49,366 bases of DNA from contig VGZJ01000007.1 in the NCBI GenBank assembly GCA_016872595.1, positions 1-49,366 of the forward strand, in the 5' to 3' direction. Below, piece after piece: positions 34,344 to 43,362 of the stretch. A model generated the notes under the pieces. That model searched no databases. It worked only from the letters and a program-made list of their open reading frames with translations, and was not told the origin of the DNA. This DNA is from Planctomycetota bacterium (GTDB taxonomy: Bacteria > Planctomycetota > Planctomycetia > Gemmatales > Gemmataceae). Each line of letters opens with the position of its first letter. Positions within the stretch are counted from its first letter, which is position 1. Position numbers and translations under genes: made by a program.

Positions 34344-34446
34344 GTCCCAATCGGTGCCGGCGCGGGGCCTGCCGCCGCCGAACCGCGCTTCCGGCGACCA
34401 CCGCCAACTGTTCAACTTCGGCGTGGGCGTCTTCGGTAGCCAGTGA
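34342..34446 (+). pseudogene. Possible C-terminal gene remnant
   Basis: After the desulfhydrase stop, a plus-strand frame ending at TGA 34444-34446 encodes NRASGDHRQLFNFGVGVFGSQ-like sequence, which looks more protein-like than the surrounding GC noise. It has no start codon and no recognised family. It may be a remnant of a deleted gene or simply chance; the call is tentative. Confidence 0.2.
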
Positions 34447-34458
34447 CGGTGCACCGAC

Positions 34459-34567
34459 GGCAGAAGAGTTTTGACGGGATCACAGGATGAGACAGGGTCA
34501 AGAGAAGAGTCGAACTCTGTTCTCTTGATCCTGTCTCATCCTGTGATCCCGTCAAAACTCTTCTGCC
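34459..34567. repeat. Dispersed palindromic element, copy B (109 bp, nearly perfect)
   Basis: Arms of 48 bases (34459-34506 and 34520-34567) pair with one mismatch; a small gagt/actc stem closes the centre. The outer arm ggcagaagagttttgacggg and inner cacaggatgagacagg motifs match those at 2309 and 44683. It lies between the convergent PLP-enzyme and Gfo/Idh/MocA genes. It is the best-preserved copy in the window and would form an extremely stable hairpin or cruciform. Confidence 0.85.
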
Positions 34568-34584
34568 TGACGGCCTGCTCGCCC

Positions 34585-36009
34585 TTAGCTGATCTTCCAC
34601 CCGTTGCGGCGCTCGCGGGCGAGCATCTTGTTGGCCTCGGCCTTGTCGAACGTGTGCGTCTCCGGGTCCCACTTGAGTTTCAGGCCGGTGCGCAGGGCGA
34701 TGGTCCCCATGTGGCACACGATCACGGACCCGGCCCCGACCTCGACCCCGCAGATGGGCGTCTCGCGCGATTTGATACAGTCGAGGAAGTTGCCCATGTG
34801 GGTGCCGGGGCGCGTCGGGTACAGCATCGGGTCGTCCTTGATCGGCGCGAAGACGGCCTTGTCGCTGGCGAGCAGCGCCCCGCGGCTCACGAAGATGGTG
34901 CCCTTGTCGCCGAGCACGAGGACGCCGTTTTCGCCGCCGCCGACGTCGCCCTTGCGCGGGTTCCCGTTGGTGTCCACCAGCCCCTTCGCGACGCTGCCGG
35001 CCCCGTGGCTCACCTCGACCGTCACGCCGGTGGCGTAGGTGTGCTGGACCTTAAAGGTCTCGTGGCAGTTGTACCCGGTGCCGTCGGCGAGGGGCTTGGC
35101 GGCGTCGAGCGTCTCGACCTCGACCGGGCCGGCCCCGTCCATCTTCAGCATCCACTGCGCGATGTCGATGTGGTGCGCGCCCCAGTCGGTCATCTTGCCG
35201 CCGCTGTAGTCGTACCACCAGCGGAACTCGTAGTGCCCGTTGGTGAAGAACTCGTTCGGCTTCTTCGGGTTCGCGCCGTAGCGGTACGGCACCTTCGGCG
35301 CGGGCCCGAGCCACATGTCCCAGTCGAGGTGCTGCGGCGCGGCCACTTCCTTGATCGGCCCGCTCTGCGGGTTGGCCCCGATGCGGCACTCGATTTTCTT
35401 CACCTTGCCGACGCGCCCGGCGCGGACCAGTTCGGTGGCGAGGCGGAACTTCCCGCCCATCTCCGTGCGCTGCTGGCTCCCGGTTTGCAGCACCCGCTTG
35501 GTGCTGGCCACCGCCTTCTTCATCGCCAGCGCTTCCTCGACCGTCAGCGTCAGCGGCTTCTCGCAGTACACGTCCTTGCCGGCCTTCATCGCGGCGATGG
35601 CGATGACCGCGTGCCAGTGGTCCGGGGTGGCGACGATGACCGCGTCCACGTCCTTGTTGCTCATCACGTCGCGGAAGTCGGTGTACCCGCGGACGTCGTA
35701 CCCGTCCCGCTTGTACTGGTTGACCGCGTACCCGAGGTGCGAGCCGTCCACGTCGCAGACCGCGACGAAGTTCACCTTGTCCTTGAACCTCTTGGCCTCG
35801 CCGTACAGGGCGTTCGAGCGCCGCGGGCCGGGGCCGACGCCGATGACGGCGAGGTTGATCTTCCCGTTCGCGCCGGTCTTCGGCTCGTCGGCGCGGGCCA
35901 GCGCGCCGAACCGCTCGGCGGCGAACCACGTGGGCAGCCCGGCCGCGGTCAGCGCCGCGACCGACCGGGTCATGAACCCGCGACGGGAGAAGTTTCCGCG
36001 ATCCAACAT
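34585..36009 (-). CDS. Tat-exported Gfo/Idh/MocA-family oxidoreductase
   Basis: The protein has 474 residues. SRRGFMT (8-14) plus a hydrophobic stretch is a twin-arginine signal, so the folded NAD(P)-bound enzyme is exported. The Rossmann fold starts INLAVIGVGPGPRR (51-64), with CDVDGSHLG and the catalytic-loop motif CEKP (149-152). The C-terminal domain contains DWGAHHIDIAQWM and ends RERRNGWKIS. Planctomycete genomes hold many such Tat-dependent dehydrogenases, probably acting on sugars or cyclitols; the exact substrate is unknown. Its 3' end meets palindromic copy B. Confidence 0.92.
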   Translation of the reverse strand: MLDRGNFSRRGFMTRSVAALTAAGLPTWFAAERFGALARADEPKTGANGKINLAVIGVGPGPRRSNALYGEAKRFKDKVNFVAVCDVDGSHLGYAVNQYKRDGYDVRGYTDFRDVMSNKDVDAVIVATPDHWHAVIAIAAMKAGKDVYCEKPLTLTVEEALAMKKAVASTKRVLQTGSQQRTEMGGKFRLATELVRAGRVGKVKKIECRIGANPQSGPIKEVAAPQHLDWDMWLGPAPKVPYRYGANPKKPNEFFTNGHYEFRWWYDYSGGKMTDWGAHHIDIAQWMLKMDGAGPVEVETLDAAKPLADGTGYNCHETFKVQHTYATGVTVEVSHGAGSVAKGLVDTNGNPRKGDVGGGENGVLVLGDKGTIFVSRGALLASDKAVFAPIKDDPMLYPTRPGTHMGNFLDCIKSRETPICGVEVGAGSVIVCHMGTIALRTGLKLKWDPETHTFDKAEANKMLARERRNGWKIS

Positions 36010-36143
36010 GGCGAGCCTCTTTCTTCGAGTCGACAGAGAGGGTGGGAGTGCGAAGGAGTATCATAAGCAAAGCGGCGCGCCAGAGGGAAAGAGATTTTCC
36101 GATAGCCGCGGGCGAGCGCGGCCGGCACCGAACGCGAGGGGTT

Positions 36144-37073
36144 ATGGCCGACGACGTACTCGAACGCTTCTTCGGGCGGGGCGTGCCGCGGTTGGGCGGG
36201 CCGCCGGTCGCGAACCCGCGCCTCGCGGACCCGGTCGGCCTGCAACTCCTTTACGACGAACCGCTCGAACTCGAAGCGCCCGAAGTCGAGAAGGCGCTGC
36301 GCGACGTTCACCCGGACCTGAGCGCCGCGACCGCGGAGCTGTACTTCGTGCCGCCGCACGCCACGCCCGCGTCGCCGGACGGCGTCGACCCGGCGTTCAT
36401 GGGGCTGCTCGGTTGGGACCGGCACGTCGTGAAGGTGGTGGGGTTCACCGCGCCGATGCCGCGGCCCGCGGTCGAAGCGTGCGTGCAACCGGCGCACATC
36501 GGCGCGCAGTTCAAGGACATCGCGTACCGGCACCAAGCCCACGTGATGCTGTACTACGCCGGGTACGACCACGACCCGATGGAGCAGTACGTCGCGCTGG
36601 CGGCGGCGGCGGGCGCGCTGGCGTACTTCGGCGGCTCGTTCGTGCTGAACGAGACCGCGCGCACCGCGGTTCCGGCCGCCGTGCTGCACCCGCACGAGGA
36701 GGACGGCGGCGACTTGCTGGCCTCGTTCCGCAAGCTGCCGTTGCCGTTCCTGTTCTGCGGGTTCGTGAAGCTCGAAGTCGAGGGCGTGGCGGGCGTGTGG
36801 ATGCGCACGCACGGCTGTCACCGCTTCGGCCTGCCGGACCTCGCCATCCGCGCCCGCGGTCACGACGTCGGCTCCGCAACGTTCGAGCTGTTCGGAAACG
36901 TGCTCGCGTACCTGCGGCACAGCGGCCGGCAGTTCGCCCCCGGCGACACGGTGCAAGTGGGCGACGACGCCTTCCTGCGGCTCCGCGCCCGTACCGACGC
37001 CGAATGGTACTTGGAGAGCGAGGGCGAAATGCTCGTGGCCGAACCCATCGCCGAGCACGAGGTGAACCGATGA
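36144..37073 (+). CDS. DUF4261-like protein
   Basis: The protein has 309 residues from the ATG at 36144, with an upstream GAGGG; the upstream extension is non-coding. It has no signal peptide. Conserved-looking segments are HIGAQFKDIAYRHQAHVMLYYAG, GGSFVLNETARTAVP and VWMRTHGCHRFGLPDLAIR. The last resembles the DUF4261 signature, where the protein is told to keep RT-G--FGLPDLE. The molecular function of that family is unknown. Its TGA overlaps the ATG of the next gene (ATGA), so the two are translationally coupled. Confidence 0.65.
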   Translation: MADDVLERFFGRGVPRLGGPPVANPRLADPVGLQLLYDEPLELEAPEVEKALRDVHPDLSAATAELYFVPPHATPASPDGVDPAFMGLLGWDRHVVKVVGFTAPMPRPAVEACVQPAHIGAQFKDIAYRHQAHVMLYYAGYDHDPMEQYVALAAAAGALAYFGGSFVLNETARTAVPAAVLHPHEEDGGDLLASFRKLPLPFLFCGFVKLEVEGVAGVWMRTHGCHRFGLPDLAIRARGHDVGSATFELFGNVLAYLRHSGRQFAPGDTVQVGDDAFLRLRARTDAEWYLESEGEMLVAEPIAEHEVNR

Positions 37074-38365
37074 CCCCTCTGCGCGCCGCGCTCCTCACGC
37101 TCCTCCTGTTGCCCGCGTCGGCGCGGGCCGGGCTGCACTACACCGGCGAGCAGTTCGCGGAGCTACCGAGCCGGCCGACGGGGTTCCTCACCGACCACCG
37201 CGCGCTCCGGGCCGCCGGGTTCGAGCGCCCGGACGGGCTGCCCTCGCCGCTGCGCGACGACTACCGCGCCGCCGCCGCGCGCCTCGACAAGTTGGCGAAA
37301 ATGCGCCCCCTGACCGCGGACGAAACCGCGGACCTCGGCGCGGTGCTGGTGCGCCTCGGCCAAGCGGATCGCGCGGTGAACGTGCTCGCACCGGCCGCGC
37401 GCAAGTTCCCCACCCACTTCCGCCTCGCGGCCAACCTCGGCACCGCGCACCACGTCCGCGGCGACCTCGACAGCGCCGCGGCGTACCTCGAAGAGGCCGT
37501 CGACCTCGCGCCCGCGAAGCTCAAGCCCTCCGAACAGGCGCACCTGAAGCTCGTGCGCCTGCGGTTGAAAGAGGGACGGTTGCCGAACGGCCCGGCCGCG
37601 GTGGACGACCTGTTCGGGGTGAAGTACGTCGGCGCGAACGGTGCGGCCGAAGCCGGCGCGCTGGCCGACGCCGAGCGCAAGAAGCTCCCCGCGGACGCGG
37701 TCGCCGTGGTGCAGCAACTCGCGCTGTGGCTCCCGGCCGACGCGCGGCTGGTGTGGCAGTTCGGCGAACTGTGCAACGCCCACGGCGACGTGCGCGCCGC
37801 CGCCGCGTGCCTCGACGGGTGCGTGACCGAGTTCGCGCTCGGCGCGGCCGACTTGCGCGCCCGCCGCACGCTGTACCGCGCCGCGGCCGACGCGCTCCTG
37901 AAGAAGCCCAACCACGAGGCCCACCGCGGCACGCTCAAGGTGAAGTCCGTGCGCCCGCTGGTGCGGGCGTTCGACGAGTCGCTGCTGCCGGCGGTGAGCG
38001 CCGACAAGGTGAACGCGCTCCCGTGGCCGCTGCTGACCGCGACCGTCGTGACCGCGAAGGGGCAGCCGACGTTCGCCAAGTATCTGGAGAAGCTCGACGG
38101 CAAAACGGTCGCGCTAACCGGCTTCATGCGGCCGACCGACGAGCGCGCGGTCGAAACCTTCGTCGTACTCGAATACCCGCTCGGCTGCTGGTTCTGCGAG
38201 TCGCCCGACCCGACCGGGCTGGTGAGCGTGGAACTGAAGGCCGGCACGTCCACGGAGTACAAGCGCGGCCTGTTGAAACTGACCGGCACGCTGGTGCTGA
38301 ACCGCGACAACCCCGAAGCGTACCTGTTCTCACTGAAGGACGCCCGCCTCGGCGAAGCCGACTGA
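37070..38365 (+). CDS. Exported TPR-like protein with a DUF3299-like C-terminus
   Basis: It starts at the ATG overlapping the previous stop (ATGA) and has 431 residues. A signal peptide ends at ARAG (about residue 20). Residues about 75-145 hold TPR-like helices (LGAVLVRLGQADRAVNVLAPA, LGTAHHVRGDLDSAAAYLEEA). The C-terminal third (about 335-425) reads LDGKTVALTGFMRPTDE, VVLEYPLGCWFCESPD and LKLTGTLVLNRDNPEAYLF, resembling DUF3299-type OB-fold domains; two Cys form a CWFC motif. Probably periplasmic. The coupling to the DUF4261-like gene suggests a shared role. Confidence 0.72.
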   Translation: MTPLRAALLTLLLLPASARAGLHYTGEQFAELPSRPTGFLTDHRALRAAGFERPDGLPSPLRDDYRAAAARLDKLAKMRPLTADETADLGAVLVRLGQADRAVNVLAPAARKFPTHFRLAANLGTAHHVRGDLDSAAAYLEEAVDLAPAKLKPSEQAHLKLVRLRLKEGRLPNGPAAVDDLFGVKYVGANGAAEAGALADAERKKLPADAVAVVQQLALWLPADARLVWQFGELCNAHGDVRAAAACLDGCVTEFALGAADLRARRTLYRAAADALLKKPNHEAHRGTLKVKSVRPLVRAFDESLLPAVSADKVNALPWPLLTATVVTAKGQPTFAKYLEKLDGKTVALTGFMRPTDERAVETFVVLEYPLGCWFCESPDPTGLVSVELKAGTSTEYKRGLLKLTGTLVLNRDNPEAYLFSLKDARLGEAD

Positions 38366-38428
38366 GCCCCGCGCGCCCTTGCCCGCGCCCACACTGTCTC
38401 TCCCGCCGTTCCCGAAGGGACACCTGCT

Positions 38429-40828
38429 ATGCTCTCCCGTGCGCTCGTTCTTTTCGCACTGTTCGTCTGCCCGGTGGCGTCCGCCCAAGACGTGCTCACG
38501 GTCGCCGCCGACGGCAAGACGAAGGCCGTTGTCGTGGTCGACGCGAAGGCCGGGAAGTGGGAGAAACAGGCCGCGACCGACCTCGTGAAGTACATCGAGC
38601 GCATGACCGGGGCGAAGCCGGCGCTCGCCAACCCGGTCGTGGAGGACGACGGCAAATCGCCCGTGCTCGTCGTCGGCTCGGCCGCGCTCAAGGCCGACCC
38701 GACGCTGGCCGCGGCGCTGGCGAAGGTCGGCAAAGACCCGGTGCTGCGCAAGGACGCGATCGTGCTGCGGCGCACCGGCAACCGCGTTCTCATAGCCGGC
38801 ACGAACGACGATTCGCACTACTACGCCGCGGCCGAACTGCTCCGGCGCTGGGGCTGCCGCTGGTACCTGCCCACCGAGATCGGCGAGTGCGTCCCGGAAG
38901 TAAAAACGCTCACGGTCGGCGCGCTCGACTACGCCTACGCCCCGCCGTTCGAGGTCCGTAACTACTGGGTGTCGTGGAACGGCAGCAACGACGGCCAAGA
39001 CGATTTCATGCGCCGCAACTTCATGAACACCGGCGTCGGCGTCCCCAACGGTCACGCCATCGGCGAGTACGTCGGCGAGCTGATTCCGAAGGGGAAGAGC
39101 GTCTTCGACATCCCGATTGCCGAAGACTCGACCGCGGACCACATCGTCAAGAAGGTGTCGCCGAAGTTCGCGAAGGGCGAGTACTTCTCGCTCGGCATGG
39201 AAGACGGCGTGTACCGCACCGAATCGAAGCTCGACAAGCAGCTCATGGCCGGCTTGAAGGACAAATACTTCCTCAGCGACTCGCTCGCGGACCCGTTCCT
39301 GACGCTGTACAACAAGGTCTCGGAGCGCTTGCTGAAGGCGCACCCGAACAGCACCGCGCGCATCGGGTTCCTCGCCTACGGTAACCTGACGATCCCGCCA
39401 CAGCGGAAGATCGTCGCGGCCAAGCCGCTGGTCGCGTACCTCGCGCCCATCGACATCGACCCGATCCACGGCATGGACGACCCGAAGTCGCCGCCGCGCC
39501 ACGAGTACAAGGAGATGATGTACCGCTGGGCCGAGGTCATGCAGGGCCGCGTGGTCATATACGACTATGATCAGGGGATGCTGGTGTGGCGCGACCTGCC
39601 GAACCCGTCGATCCAGTCGATCCGCCAAGACATCAAGCACTACAAGAAGGCCGGCATCCTCGGCGTCTCGACCGAGTGCCGCAACGCGATTGCCACGGTG
39701 TTCCTGAACCTGCACGTGCGCGCGCAGTTGTACTGGAACCCGGACGCGGACGTCGATGCGATGCTCGCGGAGTTCTACACGAACTTCTACGGCCCGGCCG
39801 CGAAGCCGATGGCCGAATACTGGAACGGCATCCTCAAGGCGTGGGAGGACAGCATCGTTACCGAGCACGAGCACTTCGTCATCCCCGTGATCTACACGCC
39901 GGCGCTGGTCGAGAAGTTGCGCAAGCACCTCGCGGAAGCCGAGAAACTCGCGACCCTTCCCGGGGGCGAGGTGACGCGGGGCCAGCAGCTCTACTACAAC
40001 CGCGTGAAGTTCGCGCGCCTGAGCTTCAACGTGATCGACCACTACACCGCGATGGCGCGCGCCGCGGCCACCGACGGCGACTACAAGGCCGCGACCGCGG
40101 CCGGCGAGAAGGCGCTCGCGGCGCGGCTGGAACTAGCGAAGATGAACCCCACGTTCACGACCCGCGTCGTGGGCGTCGCGGCCGAGGGCAAGGACAGCGG
40201 CCCGGCGTGGTTCCCCGGCGAGGTCGAACAGTACCGCGCGCTCGGTTCGCTCACGGACGGCACGAAGGGCACGCTGGTGCAGAAGCTGCCACTGGAGTGG
40301 GCGTTCCGCCGCGACCCGCACGACACCGGGGTCGTCAGCGGGTGGGCCCGCAAGCCCGTCGATCTGAAGTGGTGGACGAGCACCGACCCGCTGCTCGACC
40401 TGCCGATGGGCGCGCCGCCGAAGTTCGCCGACCCGACCGACCGGCACCGGTTGAACCCCGGCCACTGGGGGATGCTACGCACGGACCTCTACATGCAGGC
40501 GCAAGGCGTCGTCAGCCCGGACTACCACAGTTACACCGGCCTCGCGTGGTACCGCACCGACGTGACGCTACCGGCGCAGGCGGGCAAGACCCACGTCATG
40601 TTCCCCGGCCTGTTCAACGAGGCGTGGCTGTACGTGAACGGCGAGTTGGTGGCGCACCGCGCGTACAAGGAACCGTGGTGGCTGAGCGACTACAAGTTCG
40701 AGTGGGACGTGGACCTGACCGGCCACCTGAAGGCCGGGGCGAACACGGTCGCGGTGCGCGTGAACAACCCGCACCACTTCGGCGGCATGTTCCGCCGCCC
40801 GTTCCTGTACAAGCCCGCAGGGAAGTAG
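38429..40828 (+). CDS. DUF4838 exported glycoside-hydrolase-like protein
   Basis: The protein has 799 residues with a signal peptide (1-19, ending VASAQ). An alpha-glucuronidase-like N-domain (KQAATDLVKYIERMTGAKP, AAELLRRWGCRWYLPTE) leads into the DUF4838 core (ARIGFLAYGNLTIPP, APIDIDPIHGMDDP, YWNPDADVDAMLAEFY). A C-terminal GH2-like jelly roll (about 695-799: WYRTDVTLP, NEAWLYVNGELVAHR, AGANTVAVRVNNP) probably binds carbohydrate. The enzyme is likely periplasmic and acts on uronic-acid or complex glycans; the activity is inferred from the fold. It converges on metG across a perfect palindrome. Confidence 0.9.
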   Translation: MLSRALVLFALFVCPVASAQDVLTVAADGKTKAVVVVDAKAGKWEKQAATDLVKYIERMTGAKPALANPVVEDDGKSPVLVVGSAALKADPTLAAALAKVGKDPVLRKDAIVLRRTGNRVLIAGTNDDSHYYAAAELLRRWGCRWYLPTEIGECVPEVKTLTVGALDYAYAPPFEVRNYWVSWNGSNDGQDDFMRRNFMNTGVGVPNGHAIGEYVGELIPKGKSVFDIPIAEDSTADHIVKKVSPKFAKGEYFSLGMEDGVYRTESKLDKQLMAGLKDKYFLSDSLADPFLTLYNKVSERLLKAHPNSTARIGFLAYGNLTIPPQRKIVAAKPLVAYLAPIDIDPIHGMDDPKSPPRHEYKEMMYRWAEVMQGRVVIYDYDQGMLVWRDLPNPSIQSIRQDIKHYKKAGILGVSTECRNAIATVFLNLHVRAQLYWNPDADVDAMLAEFYTNFYGPAAKPMAEYWNGILKAWEDSIVTEHEHFVIPVIYTPALVEKLRKHLAEAEKLATLPGGEVTRGQQLYYNRVKFARLSFNVIDHYTAMARAAATDGDYKAATAAGEKALAARLELAKMNPTFTTRVVGVAAEGKDSGPAWFPGEVEQYRALGSLTDGTKGTLVQKLPLEWAFRRDPHDTGVVSGWARKPVDLKWWTSTDPLLDLPMGAPPKFADPTDRHRLNPGHWGMLRTDLYMQAQGVVSPDYHSYTGLAWYRTDVTLPAQAGKTHVMFPGLFNEAWLYVNGELVAHRAYKEPWWLSDYKFEWDVDLTGHLKAGANTVAVRVNNPHHFGGMFRRPFLYKPAGK

Positions 40829-40834
40829 GCCGCA

Positions 40835-40879
40835 TCTTGTCGGTCGCGGTCGGCTCACGCTCGACCGCGACCGACAAGA
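40835..40879. terminator. Perfect 18-bp inverted repeat between convergent genes
   Basis: Arms 40835-40852 (tcttgtcggtcgcggtcg) and 40862-40879 are exactly complementary around a 9-base loop. It starts six bases after the DUF4838 stop and ends two bases before the metG stop. A bidirectional terminator is the simplest reading; no U-run is seen. Confidence 0.75.
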
Positions 40880-40881
40880 CC

Positions 40882-42468
40882 TCACCCGATGCGCGGGAAC
40901 AGCGGGGCCACCTTGCCGTCAACGACGGTCGCGGTCACGCGCAAATCGTCGGGCTGCGCCTTCAACTCGGCCGCGTCCGCGTACTTCACCTCGGCCCACG
41001 GCGTCGGGAAGTTGAAGCTCGTGTAGATCGCTTCCGCGCTCTTCGGGATGAACGGCTTCAGCAGGATGCTGGCGACCCGCAGCGACTGCGTCGCGTTGAA
41101 CAGCACCCGCTTGGCCGCGTCCTTGTCCGTCTTCACCAGTTTCCACGGCGCGTTCGCCTCAAGGTACTGGTTGGTCGGCGTGAGGAACTTCTGTACGACC
41201 TCTTGCAGCGCGAGGTTGTAGCGGCACGCCTCGACGTGCCCGCGCACGTCGCACACGAACTGCGCGAGGTCCAACCCCGGCACGACGGACTCCGGCACCT
41301 TGCCCGCGGTCCCGTCGAACACGCCGTTGAAGTTCTTCCACGTCAGCGTCATCTCGCGGCTGAACAAGTTGCCGAGGTTGTTCGCCAGTTCGGAGTTGTA
41401 GACCTCCGCGAACCGGCCCCACCCGAACTCGCCGTCCGACGGGAACGGGCACTCGCGCAGGAAGAAGTAGCGGAATGCGTCCGCGCTGCACGCTCCGATC
41501 ACCTGCATCGGGTCGATGATGTTGCCGAGCGACTTGCTAATCTTCTCAACGGTCCCGGACTCCTCGTTCCTGACGTAAACGAACCCGTGGCTGAACACCT
41601 GGCGCGGGGCTTCCTCGCCCGCGGCCCACAGCATCGCGGGCCAGATGTGCGTGTGGAACCGCGTGATGTCCTTGCCGATGAAGTGCGTGTCGCACGGCCA
41701 GTGCTTGCGGAACGTCGCCTCGTCGTCGCCGTAGCCGATGCCCGTGATGTACGTCAGCAAGGCGTCGAACCACACATAGATCGTGAACTCCGGGTCGAAC
41801 GGCAGCGGGATGCCCCACTGCTCGCCGTGCCGCGAGATGTTCAGGTCTTGCAGCCCTTCGGCCTCGATGAACCCGATCATCTCGTTGCGCCGGCTCTCCG
41901 GCTGCACGAACTCCGGGTTCTCCTTCAGGTGCTTCAACAGTCGGTCTTGGAACGACGACAGGCGGAAGAACCAGCACGGCTCCGCGCGGCGCACGAGCGG
42001 GCGCTTGTGGTTCGGGCAGTTGCCGGCGTTCTCGGCGTGAACCTTGTCGCTCTTGAACTCCTCGCACCCCGGACAGTACCAGCCCTCGTAGCTGCCCTTG
42101 TAGATGTGGCCGTTGTCGTACACCTTCTGAACGAACTTGCGGCAGCACTGCTTGTGCCGCTCGTGGCTGGTCTGAATGAAGGTGTCGTAGCTGATGTCCA
42201 GCGCGTCCCACACGGCGCGGAACTGCTTCGCCATGTCGTTGCAATAGGTTTGGGGATCAAGCCCCTGTTCCTTCGCGCGGTCCGCGACCTTGAGCGTGTT
42301 TTCGTCGGTGCCCATGAGGAAGAAGACGTCGAACCCCTCCATGCGGCGGTAGCGGGCCTGCACGTCGGCCCCGAGCTTCTCGAACGCGGTGCCGATGTGC
42401 GGCCGGCTGTTCGGGTAGTCGATGGCCGTGGTCTGGAACCACTTCGGCTTCTGGGGGGTGTCGGTCAC
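40882..42468 (-). CDS. metG: Methionyl-tRNA synthetase
   Basis: The protein has 528 residues and charges tRNA-Met with methionine. The class I signatures are PHIGT (23-27, HIGH motif) and KISKS (about 308-312). The connective-peptide zinc knuckle is of the one-knuckle type, WYCPGC followed by NCPNH, as in Thermus MetRS. The anticodon-binding domain includes LANNLGNLFSRE. It ends without the C-terminal tRNA-binding/EMAP domain, a normal short form. It is the only translation gene in the window. It starts 61 bases from the end of the TIGR02996 gene, on the same strand. Confidence 0.97.
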   Translation of the reverse strand: MTDTPQKPKWFQTTAIDYPNSRPHIGTAFEKLGADVQARYRRMEGFDVFFLMGTDENTLKVADRAKEQGLDPQTYCNDMAKQFRAVWDALDISYDTFIQTSHERHKQCCRKFVQKVYDNGHIYKGSYEGWYCPGCEEFKSDKVHAENAGNCPNHKRPLVRRAEPCWFFRLSSFQDRLLKHLKENPEFVQPESRRNEMIGFIEAEGLQDLNISRHGEQWGIPLPFDPEFTIYVWFDALLTYITGIGYGDDEATFRKHWPCDTHFIGKDITRFHTHIWPAMLWAAGEEAPRQVFSHGFVYVRNEESGTVEKISKSLGNIIDPMQVIGACSADAFRYFFLRECPFPSDGEFGWGRFAEVYNSELANNLGNLFSREMTLTWKNFNGVFDGTAGKVPESVVPGLDLAQFVCDVRGHVEACRYNLALQEVVQKFLTPTNQYLEANAPWKLVKTDKDAAKRVLFNATQSLRVASILLKPFIPKSAEAIYTSFNFPTPWAEVKYADAAELKAQPDDLRVTATVVDGKVAPLFPRIG

Positions 42469-42529
42469 CGCGTCGTCCTCCGTCTGCGATATGAGGCTTT
42501 TCTACGGACGCGCGCCGAGCGGGGCAGGT

Positions 42530-43234
42530 TCAGAAGGGAATGGCGTCCTCGAACACGTTGTCGCCGAAGCGGGCGGTGAGCCGCTGTCGGCCGTCGTCGG
42601 AGAGCGTGCTCGTGGCCCCCTCGTAGCCCAACTGGAGCTTTTCTAGGCCCGCGAGGTGCGGCGACGCGAGGAGCGCCGACACGTTGGCGTCGTTGAGGAG
42701 CGCGTCATACACGCGCAGCACCTTCAGGTTGCGCAGGTTCGGGCTGCCCGCCAGAATCGGGACCAGATCGGCGCGCGGCGAGTCCCAGACGCCGGCGCAG
42801 TCCAGTTCCCGCAGCCGGCGCAACGCGGGCCACGTCACCAGTTCCTCGGTCTCGATCTCGGTCAGTTCGTGGACGGCGAGCGTTCGGATCGGGAGCCGCT
42901 GCGCCAGCGCCGGCCACACGCCGCGCAATTGGTCGAAGCTGGCGGCGGCGCGATAGGGGAACCCGCGCTCCCAGCCGTCGCCGACCTCGGCGGGCAGTTC
43001 GAGGCGCGCGGCGAGGCGCTCCAGCCCGGAGCGCGAGTCGAACAGGCACGTCTGGAACCGGAGGGTGTCGTCGTCCGCGCCGCGGGCGAGCGCGATTTGC
43101 GCGCGGATGCCGGCGGCCCACGCCGCGTTCACGGCCCCGCCCTGTTCGTCGAGCCAGTCGGCGAACACCAACCGCGGGGTGTCGTCGTCCGGGTGTTCGC
43201 AGATCGCGCGCAACAGCGCCGCTTCTTCGTTCAT
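42530..43234 (-). CDS. TIGR02996 (Gemmata repeat-companion) domain protein with LRR-like end
   Basis: The ATG at 43234 follows GAGGAT; a GTG two codons upstream is possible. The 234-residue protein opens with MNEEAALLRAICEHPDDD and RLVFADWLDEQG, the TIGR02996 domain that is expanded in Gemmata and relatives. Residues about 120-230 hold leucine-rich-repeat-like units (LPIRTLAVHELTEIE, LRRLRELDCAGVWD, NLRNLKVLRVYDA, LAGLEKLQLGYEG). No signal peptide is seen, so it is probably cytoplasmic. Function unknown; this domain is one of the strongest lineage markers here. Confidence 0.92.
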   Translation of the reverse strand: MNEEAALLRAICEHPDDDTPRLVFADWLDEQGGAVNAAWAAGIRAQIALARGADDDTLRFQTCLFDSRSGLERLAARLELPAEVGDGWERGFPYRAAASFDQLRGVWPALAQRLPIRTLAVHELTEIETEELVTWPALRRLRELDCAGVWDSPRADLVPILAGSPNLRNLKVLRVYDALLNDANVSALLASPHLAGLEKLQLGYEGATSTLSDDGRQRLTARFGDNVFEDAIPF

Positions 43235-43362
43235 GGGCACATCCTCGCCTCCGGGCGCGCCTTCCGTCGATGTAGGTTGCGGATCGCGCGAAGGCTACTG
43301 CCCGTTCGACTTGCGTTCCGCTACGCTCTCTTCACGTCTCCACACTCCCACGGAAGCGACCC

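Noticed and set aside
31173-34454. Minus-strand open frame of 1093 codons across three plus-strand genes
   Set aside because: It runs antisense through the barrel-like, DUF1080 and PLP-enzyme genes, all of which have family motifs. Its composition is a GC artefact.
39586-42579. Plus-strand open frame of 997 codons
   Set aside because: It overlaps DUF4838 in another frame and runs antisense through metG, both clearly real. No recognisable motif.
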